A stretch of 64,000 bases of DNA, taken from Sphingomonas aliaeris (lineage in GTDB: Bacteria; Pseudomonadota; Alphaproteobacteria; Sphingomonadales; Sphingomonadaceae). Below, in pieces: positions 17,436-28,300 of the stretch. The position numbers and the translations under genes are program-made. The notes below the pieces were generated by a model that had not been told where the DNA came from, ran no database searches, and worked only from the letters and a program-made list of their open reading frames with translations. The stretch lies in the NCBI RefSeq assembly GCF_016743815.1, contig NZ_CP061035.1, positions 2,854,501 to 2,918,500 of the forward strand, read 5' to 3'. The stretch's first letter is position 1. Every line of letters begins with the position of its first letter.

Positions 17436-18236
17436 ATGAACCGCCTGCTTACTGCATTCGCCTGCGTCTCGACAATTCTGTCGACCGGCGCGGTCGCGCA
17501 ATCCGGCGCGCCGTCGAAGGAGATTGCGGCCGCGATCGCATCGCCCACCCGCACCCCTGCCAATCGTGAGCGCGACCGCTATCGCCACCCGGCGGAGACG
17601 CTCGCCTTTTTCGGGGTGAAGCCGACGCAAACCGTCGTCGAGTTCCTGCCTTCGGGCGGCTGGTATACTGAAATCCTCGCGCCTCTGGTCAAGGGTCGCG
17701 GTCGCTATGTGGCGCTCGTGCCTACCGCGCAGGCGGATCGTATCCGCACCGCGTTTGCCGAAAAGGCCGCCATTTATGGTCCGACGCAAGTCGCGACGGT
17801 CGATTTCAAGACCGGTACGTCCTCGATCCCGGCGGGCAGCGCGGACGTCGTCTTGACGTTCCGCAACGTCCACAACCTGCTGATGCAGGACGATCCCGCC
17901 GTCGCGGCGCGCCTGTTCAAGGCGTTCCATGCCGCGCTCAAGCCCGGCGGCGTGCTTGGCGTGGTCGATCATCGCCTGCCGGAGGACATGGACACCGCGC
18001 GCGAGAAGACCAGCGGCTATATCAAGCGCTCGACGATCGTCCGGCTGGCGCAGGAGGCGGGGTTCAAGCTCGCCGGGGAAGCGCGCGTCAATGCCAACCC
18101 GCGCGATACGCACGATCATCCCGAAGGCGTCTGGACGCTGCCGCCATCCTATCGACTGAAAGATCTTGATCGCGCGAAATATGCCGCGATCGGCGAAAGC
18201 GATCGGCTGACGCTGAAGTTCGTCAAGGCGCGCTGA
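17436..18236 (+). CDS. Exported class I methyltransferase-like protein
   Basis: 266 residues from ATG 17436 with AGGGAG 9 bases upstream. The N-terminus MNRLLTAFACVSTILSTGAV followed by AQ is a signal peptide. The mature domain is a Rossmann methyltransferase fold: TVVEFLPSGGWYTEILAPLV as motif I, DVVLTFRNVHNLLMQ as motif IV, LKPGGVLGVVDHR as motif VI. The genes downstream (4 bases away) and the plus-strand series up to 21943 may be co-transcribed. A methyltransferase in the periplasm is odd because S-adenosylmethionine is cytoplasmic; the signal may be inefficient, or the protein may bind another ligand. Confidence 0.85.
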   Translation: MNRLLTAFACVSTILSTGAVAQSGAPSKEIAAAIASPTRTPANRERDRYRHPAETLAFFGVKPTQTVVEFLPSGGWYTEILAPLVKGRGRYVALVPTAQADRIRTAFAEKAAIYGPTQVATVDFKTGTSSIPAGSADVVLTFRNVHNLLMQDDPAVAARLFKAFHAALKPGGVLGVVDHRLPEDMDTAREKTSGYIKRSTIVRLAQEAGFKLAGEARVNANPRDTHDHPEGVWTLPPSYRLKDLDRAKYAAIGESDRLTLKFVKAR

Positions 18237-18239
18237 GCG

Positions 18240-19175
18240 ATGCGCGCGGCCTGGCCCGAACTCGATTGGTCGCACTGGCGCGAGACCGCGATCGCCCTGC
18301 AACTGCGGACGCAGATCGTGGGGAAGGTCAGGCTCGCGCTGACGCCGTGGCTCAACCATAGCTGGCACGTACCGCTGTACGTGTCGGCGCGCGGGCTGAC
18401 GACCTCGCCGATCCGGCTTGGCGCGCGCATTCTGGAGATCGAGTTCGATTTCCTCGCCGATCGCGTAACGTTCGAAACCAGCGATGGAGAACAGCGCAGT
18501 ATCCCCCTCGCCCCCGGCCGGATTTCGGACTTCCACGCCGGCGTTCTGGACACGCTCGCCGATCTCGGCATCACCGCAAAGGTCGATGGCCTTCCTAGCG
18601 AACTTCCGGATCCCGTGCCCTTCGCCAACGATCATGCCGACCGCCCCTATGATGCAGATATGGCACGGAATTTCTGGCGCGCGCTGATCCAGGCGACGCG
18701 GGTGTTCGACGATTTCCGCACCGGCTTTCTCGGCAAGGCCAGCCCGACGCACTTTTTCTGGGGCAGCTTCGATCTCGCCTCGACGCGCTTTTCCGGGCGC
18801 TCCGCGCCGCGCCATCCGGGCGGCGTCCCCGGCCTGCCCGACGCCGTCACGATCGAGGCGTATAGCGATCAGGAATCGAGTCTGGGCTTCTGGCCGGGCA
18901 GCGACGCCTATCCCCACGCCGCCTTCTACGCTTATGCCTATCCAGCACCCGAGGGCTATTCCAAGGCCAAGGTGTCACCAGACGCCGCGCGGTATGACAT
19001 GACGCTCGGCGAATTCATCCTGCCCTATGATGCAATCCGGACTTCGGCCGATCCCGACGCCGACCTGCTGTCCTTCTGCCACTCCACCTACGACGCCGCC
19101 GCCGATCTTGGCGACTGGGATCGCGACACGCTGGAATGTCCGCTCGGCCGCCCCCGGATCCCGCGCGTAGTCTGA
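18240..19175 (+). CDS. DUF5996 family protein
   Basis: 311 residues, cytoplasmic, no signal. The N-terminus WPELDWSHWRETAIALQLRT and the later THFFWGSFDLASTRFSGRSA and SLGFWPGSDAYPHAAFYAYA are the conserved blocks of DUF5996. The family has no known activity. The start is 3 bases after the methyltransferase stop, so the two are probably one transcript. Confidence 0.88.
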   Translation: MRAAWPELDWSHWRETAIALQLRTQIVGKVRLALTPWLNHSWHVPLYVSARGLTTSPIRLGARILEIEFDFLADRVTFETSDGEQRSIPLAPGRISDFHAGVLDTLADLGITAKVDGLPSELPDPVPFANDHADRPYDADMARNFWRALIQATRVFDDFRTGFLGKASPTHFFWGSFDLASTRFSGRSAPRHPGGVPGLPDAVTIEAYSDQESSLGFWPGSDAYPHAAFYAYAYPAPEGYSKAKVSPDAARYDMTLGEFILPYDAIRTSADPDADLLSFCHSTYDAAADLGDWDRDTLECPLGRPRIPRVV

Positions 19176-19209
19176 CGAACCGCGCCGATCCCGCAAACAC
19201 GAGTAGACG

Positions 19210-20061
19210 ATGTCCGAACGCCTTACCGTCCTGATGCAGCACGTTATGCCCAAGCGGCGCCTGACCATGCTGGCCGGACGCGTCGCCCGCGCACGTGGCG
19301 GGGCGTTGACCACCCGCCTGATCCGCTGGTTCGTCGCAAGGTACAAGGTCGACATGACCGAAGCCGCGGAACCCGATATCGGCCACTATACGAGCTTCAA
19401 CGATTTCTTCACCCGCCCGTTGAATCGCGGCGCCCGACCGCTTGCGGCGGCGGACTTCATTTCACCCGTGGATGGCGCGATCAGCCAATTGGGCGCGATC
19501 GACGATCACCACATCGTACAGGCCAAGGGCCACCGTTTCACCACGACCGAACTGATCGGCGGCGATGCGGCCCTCGCCGCGCAATTCCGTCACGGCAGCT
19601 TCGCCAACCTCTATCTCTCCCCGCGGGATTACCACCGCATCCACATGCCCTGCGCCGGTCGCCTGATGCGCATGATCTACATCCCCGGCAGCTTCTTCTC
19701 GGTGAACCCGGTCACCGCACGCGGCGTGCCGAACCTGTTCGCGCGCAACGAACGCATCGTCTGCGTTTTCGATAGCGCCGAGCACGGCCCCTTCGTGATG
19801 GTTCTGGTCGGCGCGACGATCGTCGGCAGCATGGCGACCGTCTGGCACGGCGTGGTCGATCCGGCTCGCGCCGGTGCGCCTGCGGAGTGGACGTATGAAG
19901 ACCGGGACCTGATGCTCGAAAAGGGCGAGGAAATGGGCCGCTTCCTGCTCGGTTCGACGGTCGTGATGCTGTTCCGCCCGGGAACGATCGCATTCGACGA
20001 AAGCTGGGCGCCCGAGCGGCCGGTGCGTGTCGGCGAACGGATGGGCGATCGCCCGAATTGA
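19210..20061 (+). CDS. psd: Phosphatidylserine decarboxylase proenzyme
   Basis: 283 residues. Converts phosphatidylserine to phosphatidylethanolamine at the inner membrane. The C-terminal LGST (residues 247-250) is the self-cleavage site where Ser249 becomes the pyruvoyl group, and the Asp/His partners are visible (FISPVDGAI with Asp88; RDYHRIHMP with His145). TSFNDFFTRPLNRGARPL is also a family block. Length fits the short bacterial type. No pssA gene lies next to it; the gene sits between DUF5996 and DUF885 genes. Confidence 0.95.
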   Translation: MSERLTVLMQHVMPKRRLTMLAGRVARARGGALTTRLIRWFVARYKVDMTEAAEPDIGHYTSFNDFFTRPLNRGARPLAAADFISPVDGAISQLGAIDDHHIVQAKGHRFTTTELIGGDAALAAQFRHGSFANLYLSPRDYHRIHMPCAGRLMRMIYIPGSFFSVNPVTARGVPNLFARNERIVCVFDSAEHGPFVMVLVGATIVGSMATVWHGVVDPARAGAPAEWTYEDRDLMLEKGEEMGRFLLGSTVVMLFRPGTIAFDESWAPERPVRVGERMGDRPN

Positions 20062-20092
20062 CCTGCCCCCATCCGGCAGCCATCCTGCCGCG

Positions 20093-21943
20093 ATGACCCA
20101 CATCCTGTCTCGCCGCGAAACGCTCGCTGGTATCGCCACGGTTACCGCCGTGGCGCCCCTGCACAACGCCCTTTCCGCATCCACGCCCGCGGCGAACGAG
20201 GCGTCTGCCTTGCTCGACCGGCTTGCTTGGAAACTGCTCGAATTCTTTCCCGATCGCGCGACGATGCTGGGCGTCGATACCGGCACGCGTGCCGGATTGC
20301 GCCGTCCGCTGGAGGATCGTTCTCCCGCTGGCATCGCCCAGCGGCAACGGTTTCTGACCGATGCGCTGGCGGAACTGGCGCGCGTCCCCCGCACCGGTCT
20401 GGATGCCTCGACCGCGACCAGCCTCGCCGTGGTGGAAAGCGCATTCAGGACCGCGCTGGACGGCATGGCGTTGCCCTACGGCGTCGCCACGATCGGCGAC
20501 TGGCGCAACACGCCGTATACGGTGATCCAGAATGTCGGATCATGGCTGGACGTTCCGCAACTGCTCGACGGCGACCAACCATTACGGGACGTGGCGGATG
20601 CCGAAGCGTATCTCGCCCGCCTCGCCGCGATGCCCGCGCAACTCGACGGCGAGACAGTGCGGATGCGGCAGGCGCGCGACGCGGGTCTCGTCCCGCCATC
20701 CTTCCTGCTCGACAAGACGATCACCGGGATGACCCGCACGCTGACCGAAGCCGCGGCTTCGGATGGCCCGCTGATCGGTCCGCTCGCGCGCAAGCGTACG
20801 GGGATACCGGGAAACTGGACCGAGCGCGCCATTCGGATCGTCCGGGCCGCCATCATCCCCGCGCTCGAACGACAATTGGCCGAGCTGCGGGCCGAACGCG
20901 CGGCTGCGACCGACGCGCCGGGAATGGGTACCCGCCCCGGCGGCCCGGAATGGTATGCCTGGGGCCTGCGCGCAGGCACGACCACGCGGCGCAGCGCGGC
21001 TGATCTCCACGCGATGGGCCGTATGCGGCTGGCCGACCTGCAGAAGCAGATGGATACGATCCTGCGCAGCGAGGGACTGACGACGGGCAGCGTTGCCGAA
21101 CGCGCCATCGCCTATCAGCGCAGGCCCGGCATCGGCTTTCCGGAAGGGGACGAGGGGCGACGTCAGATCATCGCCTATATGCAAGGCCGCATCGACGCGA
21201 TCCGCCCGCTCCTCCCTCGCGCCTTCCGCACGCTCGCGCGTGGCAATCTCGAAATCCGCCGTATGCCGCTCGCGCAGGAACCCGGCGCCCCCGCGGCTTA
21301 TGGCGGGCCCGGCACGATCGATGGCAGGGTGCCCGGAAAGATCTGGGTCAATCTCGGCGATCCCTCCATCCACAACAAGGTGACGATCCCCGACCTCGTC
21401 TATCACGAAGGGATTCCGGGCCATGTCTGGCAGGGCGAATATGCGCAGCAACTGCCGCTAATCCGATCGATCCTCGCCTTTAACGCCTATTCGGAAGGTT
21501 GGGCGCTCTACGCCGAACAGCTCGCCGACGAACTCGGCATGTACGAAGGCGATCCCGCCGGCCGCCTGGGCTATCTTATGGGGTTGGCGTGGCGCGCGGT
21601 GCGGTTGATCGTCGATACCGGCATCCACGCGATCGGCTGGTCGCGCGACAAGGCACTAGCCGAATTCATCGCAGCCACCGGCCTGCCCCGCAGCAATGCC
21701 GAAAGCGAGGTCGATCGCTATTGCGCCTGGCCCGGCCAGGCATGCGGTTACGAAGTCGGCCGGGCGGAAATCGCCACCCAACGCGCCCGTGCACAATCGG
21801 CGCTGGGATCGCGTTATGCCCTGCCCGACTTCAACCAGGCGGTGGTCGACGGCGGCAACGTCCCGCTCGACGTGCTCGCCGGCAACGTGTCGCGCTATAT
21901 CGCCGGGGCGCGCGTGGGGACGGGATCACGCTCAACGACCTGA
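20093..21943 (+). CDS. DUF885 family protein, Tat-exported
   Basis: 616 residues from ATG 20093. The N-terminus SRRETLAGIATVTAVAPL has a twin-arginine signal, so the folded protein is exported. The family is M1/M3-like metallopeptidase in fold; the zinc motif region is VYHEGIPGHVWQGE with HEGIPGH, followed 40 residues later by NAYSEGWALYAEQLADELG (Glu ligand). DUF885 members are usually called peptidases, without proven substrates in this group. It starts 31 bases after the decarboxylase stop. Confidence 0.88.
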   Translation: MTHILSRRETLAGIATVTAVAPLHNALSASTPAANEASALLDRLAWKLLEFFPDRATMLGVDTGTRAGLRRPLEDRSPAGIAQRQRFLTDALAELARVPRTGLDASTATSLAVVESAFRTALDGMALPYGVATIGDWRNTPYTVIQNVGSWLDVPQLLDGDQPLRDVADAEAYLARLAAMPAQLDGETVRMRQARDAGLVPPSFLLDKTITGMTRTLTEAAASDGPLIGPLARKRTGIPGNWTERAIRIVRAAIIPALERQLAELRAERAAATDAPGMGTRPGGPEWYAWGLRAGTTTRRSAADLHAMGRMRLADLQKQMDTILRSEGLTTGSVAERAIAYQRRPGIGFPEGDEGRRQIIAYMQGRIDAIRPLLPRAFRTLARGNLEIRRMPLAQEPGAPAAYGGPGTIDGRVPGKIWVNLGDPSIHNKVTIPDLVYHEGIPGHVWQGEYAQQLPLIRSILAFNAYSEGWALYAEQLADELGMYEGDPAGRLGYLMGLAWRAVRLIVDTGIHAIGWSRDKALAEFIAATGLPRSNAESEVDRYCAWPGQACGYEVGRAEIATQRARAQSALGSRYALPDFNQAVVDGGNVPLDVLAGNVSRYIAGARVGTGSRSTT

Positions 21944-22326
21944 CGCCGATAAAGGACATCCCGACGACCTGCACCGACCGCGGGGTTGAGGTAAGATGCA
22001 CGACGGAAGCCCGAATACTGCCCATCCTGACCGCAAAGCTATTAGCGAAACTTCGAGTTCCGGAAGACAAAACCCCGCCCTTCAAAGTACCGATCCTTTC
22101 ACAGGTCGAAAAACTTTTGGGCTTGCGAATAATCATGATTGGTTCTGGATTATCCGGTCTTTTCCGAAGGATACTGGCTCATCTTAGATAGCAAGCCGGG
22201 TACGAACGGACGTTCTTCTCCCCAAGTGGGCACCCACCGGGAACGTTTCCGTAATGTTTACCATCCTAGGCGGCTCGTGTGCGCCCGCTTTCGCGGTGTC
22301 GCGGTGGCTTCGACAATGGGGATTAC
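21944..22326 (+). other. Intergenic leader before the large autotransporter gene
   Basis: About 380 bases, lower in GC than its flanks. Small open frames exist on both strands but have no ribosome site or recognisable product. It must hold the autotransporter promoter. A near-palindrome GGGAACGTTTCC lies at about 22236. Confidence 0.5.
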
Positions 22327-25300
22327 ATGCAGATCACATCACTGAGCGCAGGCGCGCGGCATTCCAACGCCGTTCGTCGGATCCTTCTGCTGACGACTGC
22401 GCTCGGAAGCACGCTCGGTGCCACGGCACCGGCCATGGCCGAAAACATCGCCTATTCCGGCACCGGCCCGTATGTCCTGACGCAGACCGATCCGGTTTCC
22501 GGTGGTCCACGCACCATCGATGTCACGGTTTCCAGCGGTGACATCGCAATCGACACTGCGACCGTAAACGTTGAAAATAATGCCACCAACCCGGCACCCT
22601 CCGGCACGCCGCTCGGCGTGGGCATATGGGCCAACAATACCGGCACCGGGAACACGACCGTGAATAGCGGAACCGTTACCGCGACGGGCACTGGCCAGAC
22701 GGCCGGCATCGATGCACGCGTGACGAGTGGCGAACTCTCGATCACCAGCGGAACGATCACCAGCACCGCCACCAACAGCACTGCAATGAACGCGATCAGC
22801 AGCGCCGGAGGCAACGTTACGGTCAACGCCGACCAGACGATCGGCGCGCGACGCGGCATTTTCACGTCCGGAGCTGGCGCCACGGTCATCAACAGCAAAT
22901 TCGCGACCGCCAGCGGCCTCGTGTCGCCCAACGCGATCATCGGGCAAGGTGCCACCGTCGAGGTCGACAGCCAGCTTGCGACGCTGACGGGTAACGGCAA
23001 TCAGGGCGCGGCAATCTTCGTTCAATCCGCCCTCGGGAATGCGACCATCCGTTCCGGAACCGCCTCCACGCAAGGATATGGGCAGGTTGGCATTGCGCTG
23101 CAATATGCCAATACCAATGGCTTGGTGACGAGCGAACTGGTCAGCACGTCCGGCGATTACGCGCGGGGAATCTATGGTAGCGCCGTTGGGGTTACCGCCA
23201 TTCGCAGCACTACGATCAACACGTCCGGCGACGCCGCCACGGGTATCTTCGTCAGCCCGAACGCCAATATCTCCAATGACATTCCGACTACCGGATCGGT
23301 CGACGTGGTCAGCGGCACGATCACGACGACGGGGGAGGAGGCGGACGCGATTTTAGTAACGCCGACAACCCCGACCCGCGGCCGGAACGGAACCATGATT
23401 TCCGGCGCGATCGCAGTGGACAGCGACTCTATCACCACTTCCCGAGCGTTTTCGCGCGGCATCGCAGTGAATGGCACGTCCGGATCGATCGATATCACCA
23501 GCCGCGCGATCACGACGCACGGCGAATATTCAACCGCGATCGACATCACGGGTGTTGTGGCCGAAACGGGCAATCCAACGCAGATCAGCAATACGGGCCC
23601 GATCGTCACGACCGGCAACTACGCCACCGCGATCAAGGTCTATCCCGGTACCGGAGCGGTAACGATCGCCAATAGCGGATCGATTACCACAGGCGGTATC
23701 GGCGCGTACGGCATTACCGCAAACATCACCAGCGGGTCGATGACGCTGACCGGCGCCGGTCCAGTGACAACCACCGGCGATTTCTCGCACGGCATATATC
23801 TGGCACCGGGTGCTGGTACATATTCCGGGGCAACCTCGCTTACATCGGGCCCGATCGCCACCAGCGGCAGAGGCGCATCCGGCATCTTCATTCTGAATAC
23901 CGCTGGGCCGGTAACGATCAACGCGAGCGACATTCGCGCGACCGGCGCGGATGCGTCCGCGATCGTCGTCGTCCCGGTATCGGGCGCCACCGCACCTATC
24001 AACGTGCAGGCTGGCATCGTCCGCACCACGGGCAGCGGCGCACATGCGGCGATCAACCTCAGCAGCAATGGCCTGACCGGGCCGATCACCGTCAACGTCG
24101 CGGATACGATCTCCACGGGCGCGGCGGTCGACGCCCGTTCCGTCGGGGCGGTGTCCGTGACCAGCGGCATCGCACGGGTAACCGGCGGGGCTTCGACCGG
24201 TCTCGTGGCAATCTCGTCGGGCGATACGGCAACGCTCGTCTCGACCGATCTTGCCGTCACCAACAATCGCGGCATTTTCGTCCAGGGCCGTGATAATGCC
24301 AGTGTCACCAGCGGTATTCTTTCCGTCACCGGCAACAACCAAGCGATCTTTGCACAGACGAGTTCCGGATCCGGGGCAGGTGCGGCCCCGGGCACGGTCG
24401 CGGTCAAAAGCACGACGCTGACCAGCGAAGCGGGCGGCATCAATGCGTTCGGCCCCCGCGCGACGATCAATGTCGACAGCGGATCGGTCGTCGCAGGCAA
24501 CGCCGTCGCGATCGCCGCATACGGCATCGGCGTCACCGTCACCAGCGAGACGATCGCCACCGGCCATGTCGGCATCGATGCAGGGTATGCCAGCGGATCT
24601 TCCTCCACCGCGCCGACCGTCATCAACAGCGGGTCGATCACGCTGAACGGCGCGGCCGCGGCTACGGGTGGCGGAATCCAGGCCAACGGCGCTGGCGTCA
24701 TCGTCAATAGCGGAACGATCCTCGCCACCGGCCTCGGCAATCGCTTCGGCATCAACGCGCAGGTCTTCAGCAGCGATGAAGCCGGCATTACCCAGCCGGG
24801 CACCGTCGCGATCACGTCCGGATCGATCACCACCGTCGGCAACGGTGCCTATGGCATCCAGGCGTCGAGCGATGCGGGCGCGATCACGATCGACAGCACC
24901 GGCGCGATCTCGACCAGCGGCACCACGCGTCTCGCGGGGACCCAGCCGCGTTACTCCGCCGGCATCGTCGCGACGAGTCAGTCGGGTGCGATCACCATCG
25001 CCAGTAACGACATCACCACATCGGGCGCGCAATCGGACGGCGTTCACGTGGAAGCTGGCAACGCGATCTCATCGTCTTTCCGCGGCCCCAATGTCGCCGC
25101 CGCCGCAATTTCCATCACGACCTCCGGCACGACGCAGACCAGCGGCAGCCGCGCCGCCGGCGTCCGGGTTCGCGCTGGTGGTGGCGTCGTGGCGATCGTC
25201 AACAGCGGCACGATCGCGACGACGGGCGAAGGCTCACAAGGTATCGACGTGCAATCGGGCGGCGACCTGTCGATCGACAGCCTTACGGCGACTGCCACTC

Positions 25301-28300
25301 AGGGCAATGGCATCTTCGCGTCTGTCGACGGACTGGTCGATATCCGCAGCGGCACTGCGAGTGCGGGTGGAATTGCCAACTCGGCGATTTATGCCGTCGG
25401 CGGCACCGGCGTGACACTCGTCAGCGGTTCCGCCTCGTCGACTGCCGCAACCATCACCGACGAGGAGTTTACGCAATACGGCCATGCTATCTATCTCGAG
25501 GCCGTAACCGGCGCGGTAACCGCGACCATCGGTAACGCCAGCGCGACAGGCGAAGGCGCGGATGCCGTCCATATCATCGCCAATGGCTCGGGGGGCGCTG
25601 CAACCGTTTCGATCACCGGCGCGGTATCATCGGCAAGCGGCATCGGTCTGTTCATCGATCCACCGGGCGCGGTAAACATCTCTGTCGCGTCGGGCGCCAG
25701 CATCACGGGCGCGCTTTCCGGCATCGATACGATCGGCGGCAGCAACACGATCGTCAACGAAGGCACGATCAGCAGCACCGGCGGTGCGGCGATCGTCGCG
25801 GCTGGTGCGACCGCGCTGACCAACAGCGGTGCGATCGTGGGGACCGGCGATGTCGCCGTTCGTTTCGGTGCGACCGATGACAGCGTCACGCTGCGGACCG
25901 GATCGCGCGTCACCGGCGTTATTGCCGGCGGTGGCGGCACCGATGCCGCCTTCCTCAGCGGAACGACGACGACCGCGTCCCCCACGCAGTCGATCGCCGC
26001 TTTCACCGGCTTCGATAGCCTGACCGTTCAGAACGGCTACTGGACCGCCGACGCCAATGGCCCCAGCGCCTTCAATACCGTTACCGTCGACACCGGCAGC
26101 GCGCTGGAGCTTGCAAACGGTGCAACCGGGATCGTCGGAATCTCTGCCCCCGCGATCGTCGCCAATGGTACCGTCGTCGTGCGCAGTGATGCGGTCGCCA
26201 GCGGCAGCACACTGGGCAACATGACGATCGGCGGTTCGGGCAGCGTCCTCCTGACCGGCCCCGGTACCGTCACGCTGGACGGTACGGACGCCATCACCAC
26301 CAGCAACGGCAGCACCGTCGATAGCGGGCGCCTGCTGCTGACCGGTACGCAGGGCGGAGCGGTTACGACCAATGCGGGCGGGACCTTACAGCTCGGCAAC
26401 GGCGGCACGACCGGCACCTTTACGGGCTCGCTCGTCAATAACGGAACGCTCAACGTAAACCGTTCGGACGACTATATGTTCGGCGGCGCACTGACCGGCA
26501 CGGGATCGATCGTGAAGGACGGCGCCGGGAAGCTCACCTTCGGCACGGGCTATGCCTTCACCGGCACGACGACCGTCAATGGCGGGTCGATCCGCCTGAC
26601 GACGGCGGTCGTCCCGACAACCGAGCTGACCGTCGAAGGCAACGGGCAGATCGATCTGTCCGGCCTGCCGCAGACGGTGGCCGAACTCGCCGGAACGAGC
26701 ACCACGGCAAGCGTCAACATCGACAATGGTTCGCTCGCCGTGAACCAGGCCACCAACACGTCCTTCTCGGGCGCTTTGGTCGGCAACGGCACGCTGACCA
26801 AGACGGGATCGGGCTCGCTCAACCTAACCGGTACCAGCACCTATACCGGCGGGACGGCGGTGGACGAAGGTCGCCTTGCGGTGAACGGCAGCATCGTCTC
26901 GCCGCTTGTCGTGAACTCGGGCGGCACGCTGGGCGGAACAGGCACGACCGGCAACGTTACGATCGGCGCCGGCGGCACCTATGCTCCCGGTAACTCGATC
27001 GGAACGCAGACGGTCGTCGGCAACGTCGTCTTCGCAACGGGGTCGATCTTCGGCGTCGAGGCAAACGCCGCGGGCGCGGCGGATCGCGTGAACGCTTCCG
27101 GTACCGTCACGATCAACGGCGGCACGGTCGCGGTAACGGCAGCACCGGGCAATTATGCCAATTTGACCGACTACACCGTGCTCACCGGCGCAGGTGGCGT
27201 GACGGGCCGCTTCACGGGCGTAACGTCCAACCTCGCCTTCCTTTCGCCATCGCTCAACTACAGCACCACCGCGGTGACGCTGACGCTCGCTCGCAACGAC
27301 ATATCGTTCGCGACATTGGGCAATACGGGCAACCAGGTCGCCGTCGCCAATGCGGTACAGGCGCTGGGCATCGGCAACGCGATCTACACCGTCGCCTTGC
27401 TGCAAACGACGGGCAGTGCAGCCGCCACCTTCGATCGACTGTCGGGGGAAATCCATGCGAGCACCTCTGCGTTGCTCATCGACGGGGGGCGCCGCATGGT
27501 CGATGCCGTCCTGTCGCGTGGTCGTGAGAACGGCGGCGAAGGCTTCGGTCTGTGGGCACAAGGTATTCAGTCCTATACCGACAGCGAACGTCGGACCGGC
27601 CTCGCCAATGTTTCCGGAAACCAGACCGGCATGATCGGCGGACTGGACTATGCCGGCGGGAATTGGCGTGTGGGGCTGAACGGCGGTTATGCCGACAACC
27701 GGATCCAGGCCTCCGCCCTTGGAAGCCGCGCGCATGCGAAGACCAAGTCGGTTGGCGGTAGCCTCGCCTGGCAGGACGACCGGATCGTCGTACAGGCCGG
27801 GATCGGCTATGCATGGCACGATCTCAGCAGCACGCGCACGCCAGGCGTTACCGGTATCGCGGCCAGCCTCGCGAGCAAGAGCGAAGCCACCAGCCTGCAA
27901 CTGTTCGGGGAAGCATCGTACCGCGTCGTCGATGGCAACATCACCGTCGCGCCGTACCTTCGCAACGAGTTCACCAGCTTGCGCAGCAAGGCGTTCGTGG
28001 AAACGGGCGGTACGGGCGCACTGTCGGTCGGACGCGACACGCGCGATGCCGACTTCACGAGCCTGGGCCTCCGCATCGGCGGCACGGCGCCCGTTTCAGA
28101 AACCGTCTCGCTCCTGCCGCATATGTCGGTCGCGTATCGCCGCGGCTGGGGCAAACTCGGCGGAGACACGCGCACGGCAGCGTTCGTGGGCGCGGCGGGC
28201 AAGTTCAACGTCGCCGGCACGCCACTCGGCCGCAACAGCGCCGACCTGGAAGGCGGCGCCGACCTGGCTTTCGGCCAGCGTATCACGGTCGGCGTCAACG

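Noticed and set aside
17256..18917. Minus-strand frame of 553 codons
   Set aside because: Antisense of the methyltransferase and DUF5996 genes.
22327..27300. Periodic DNA that could suggest a repeat array or CRISPR
   Set aside because: The repeats are coding, degenerate and of variable length; they are autotransporter passenger turns, not direct repeats with spacers.
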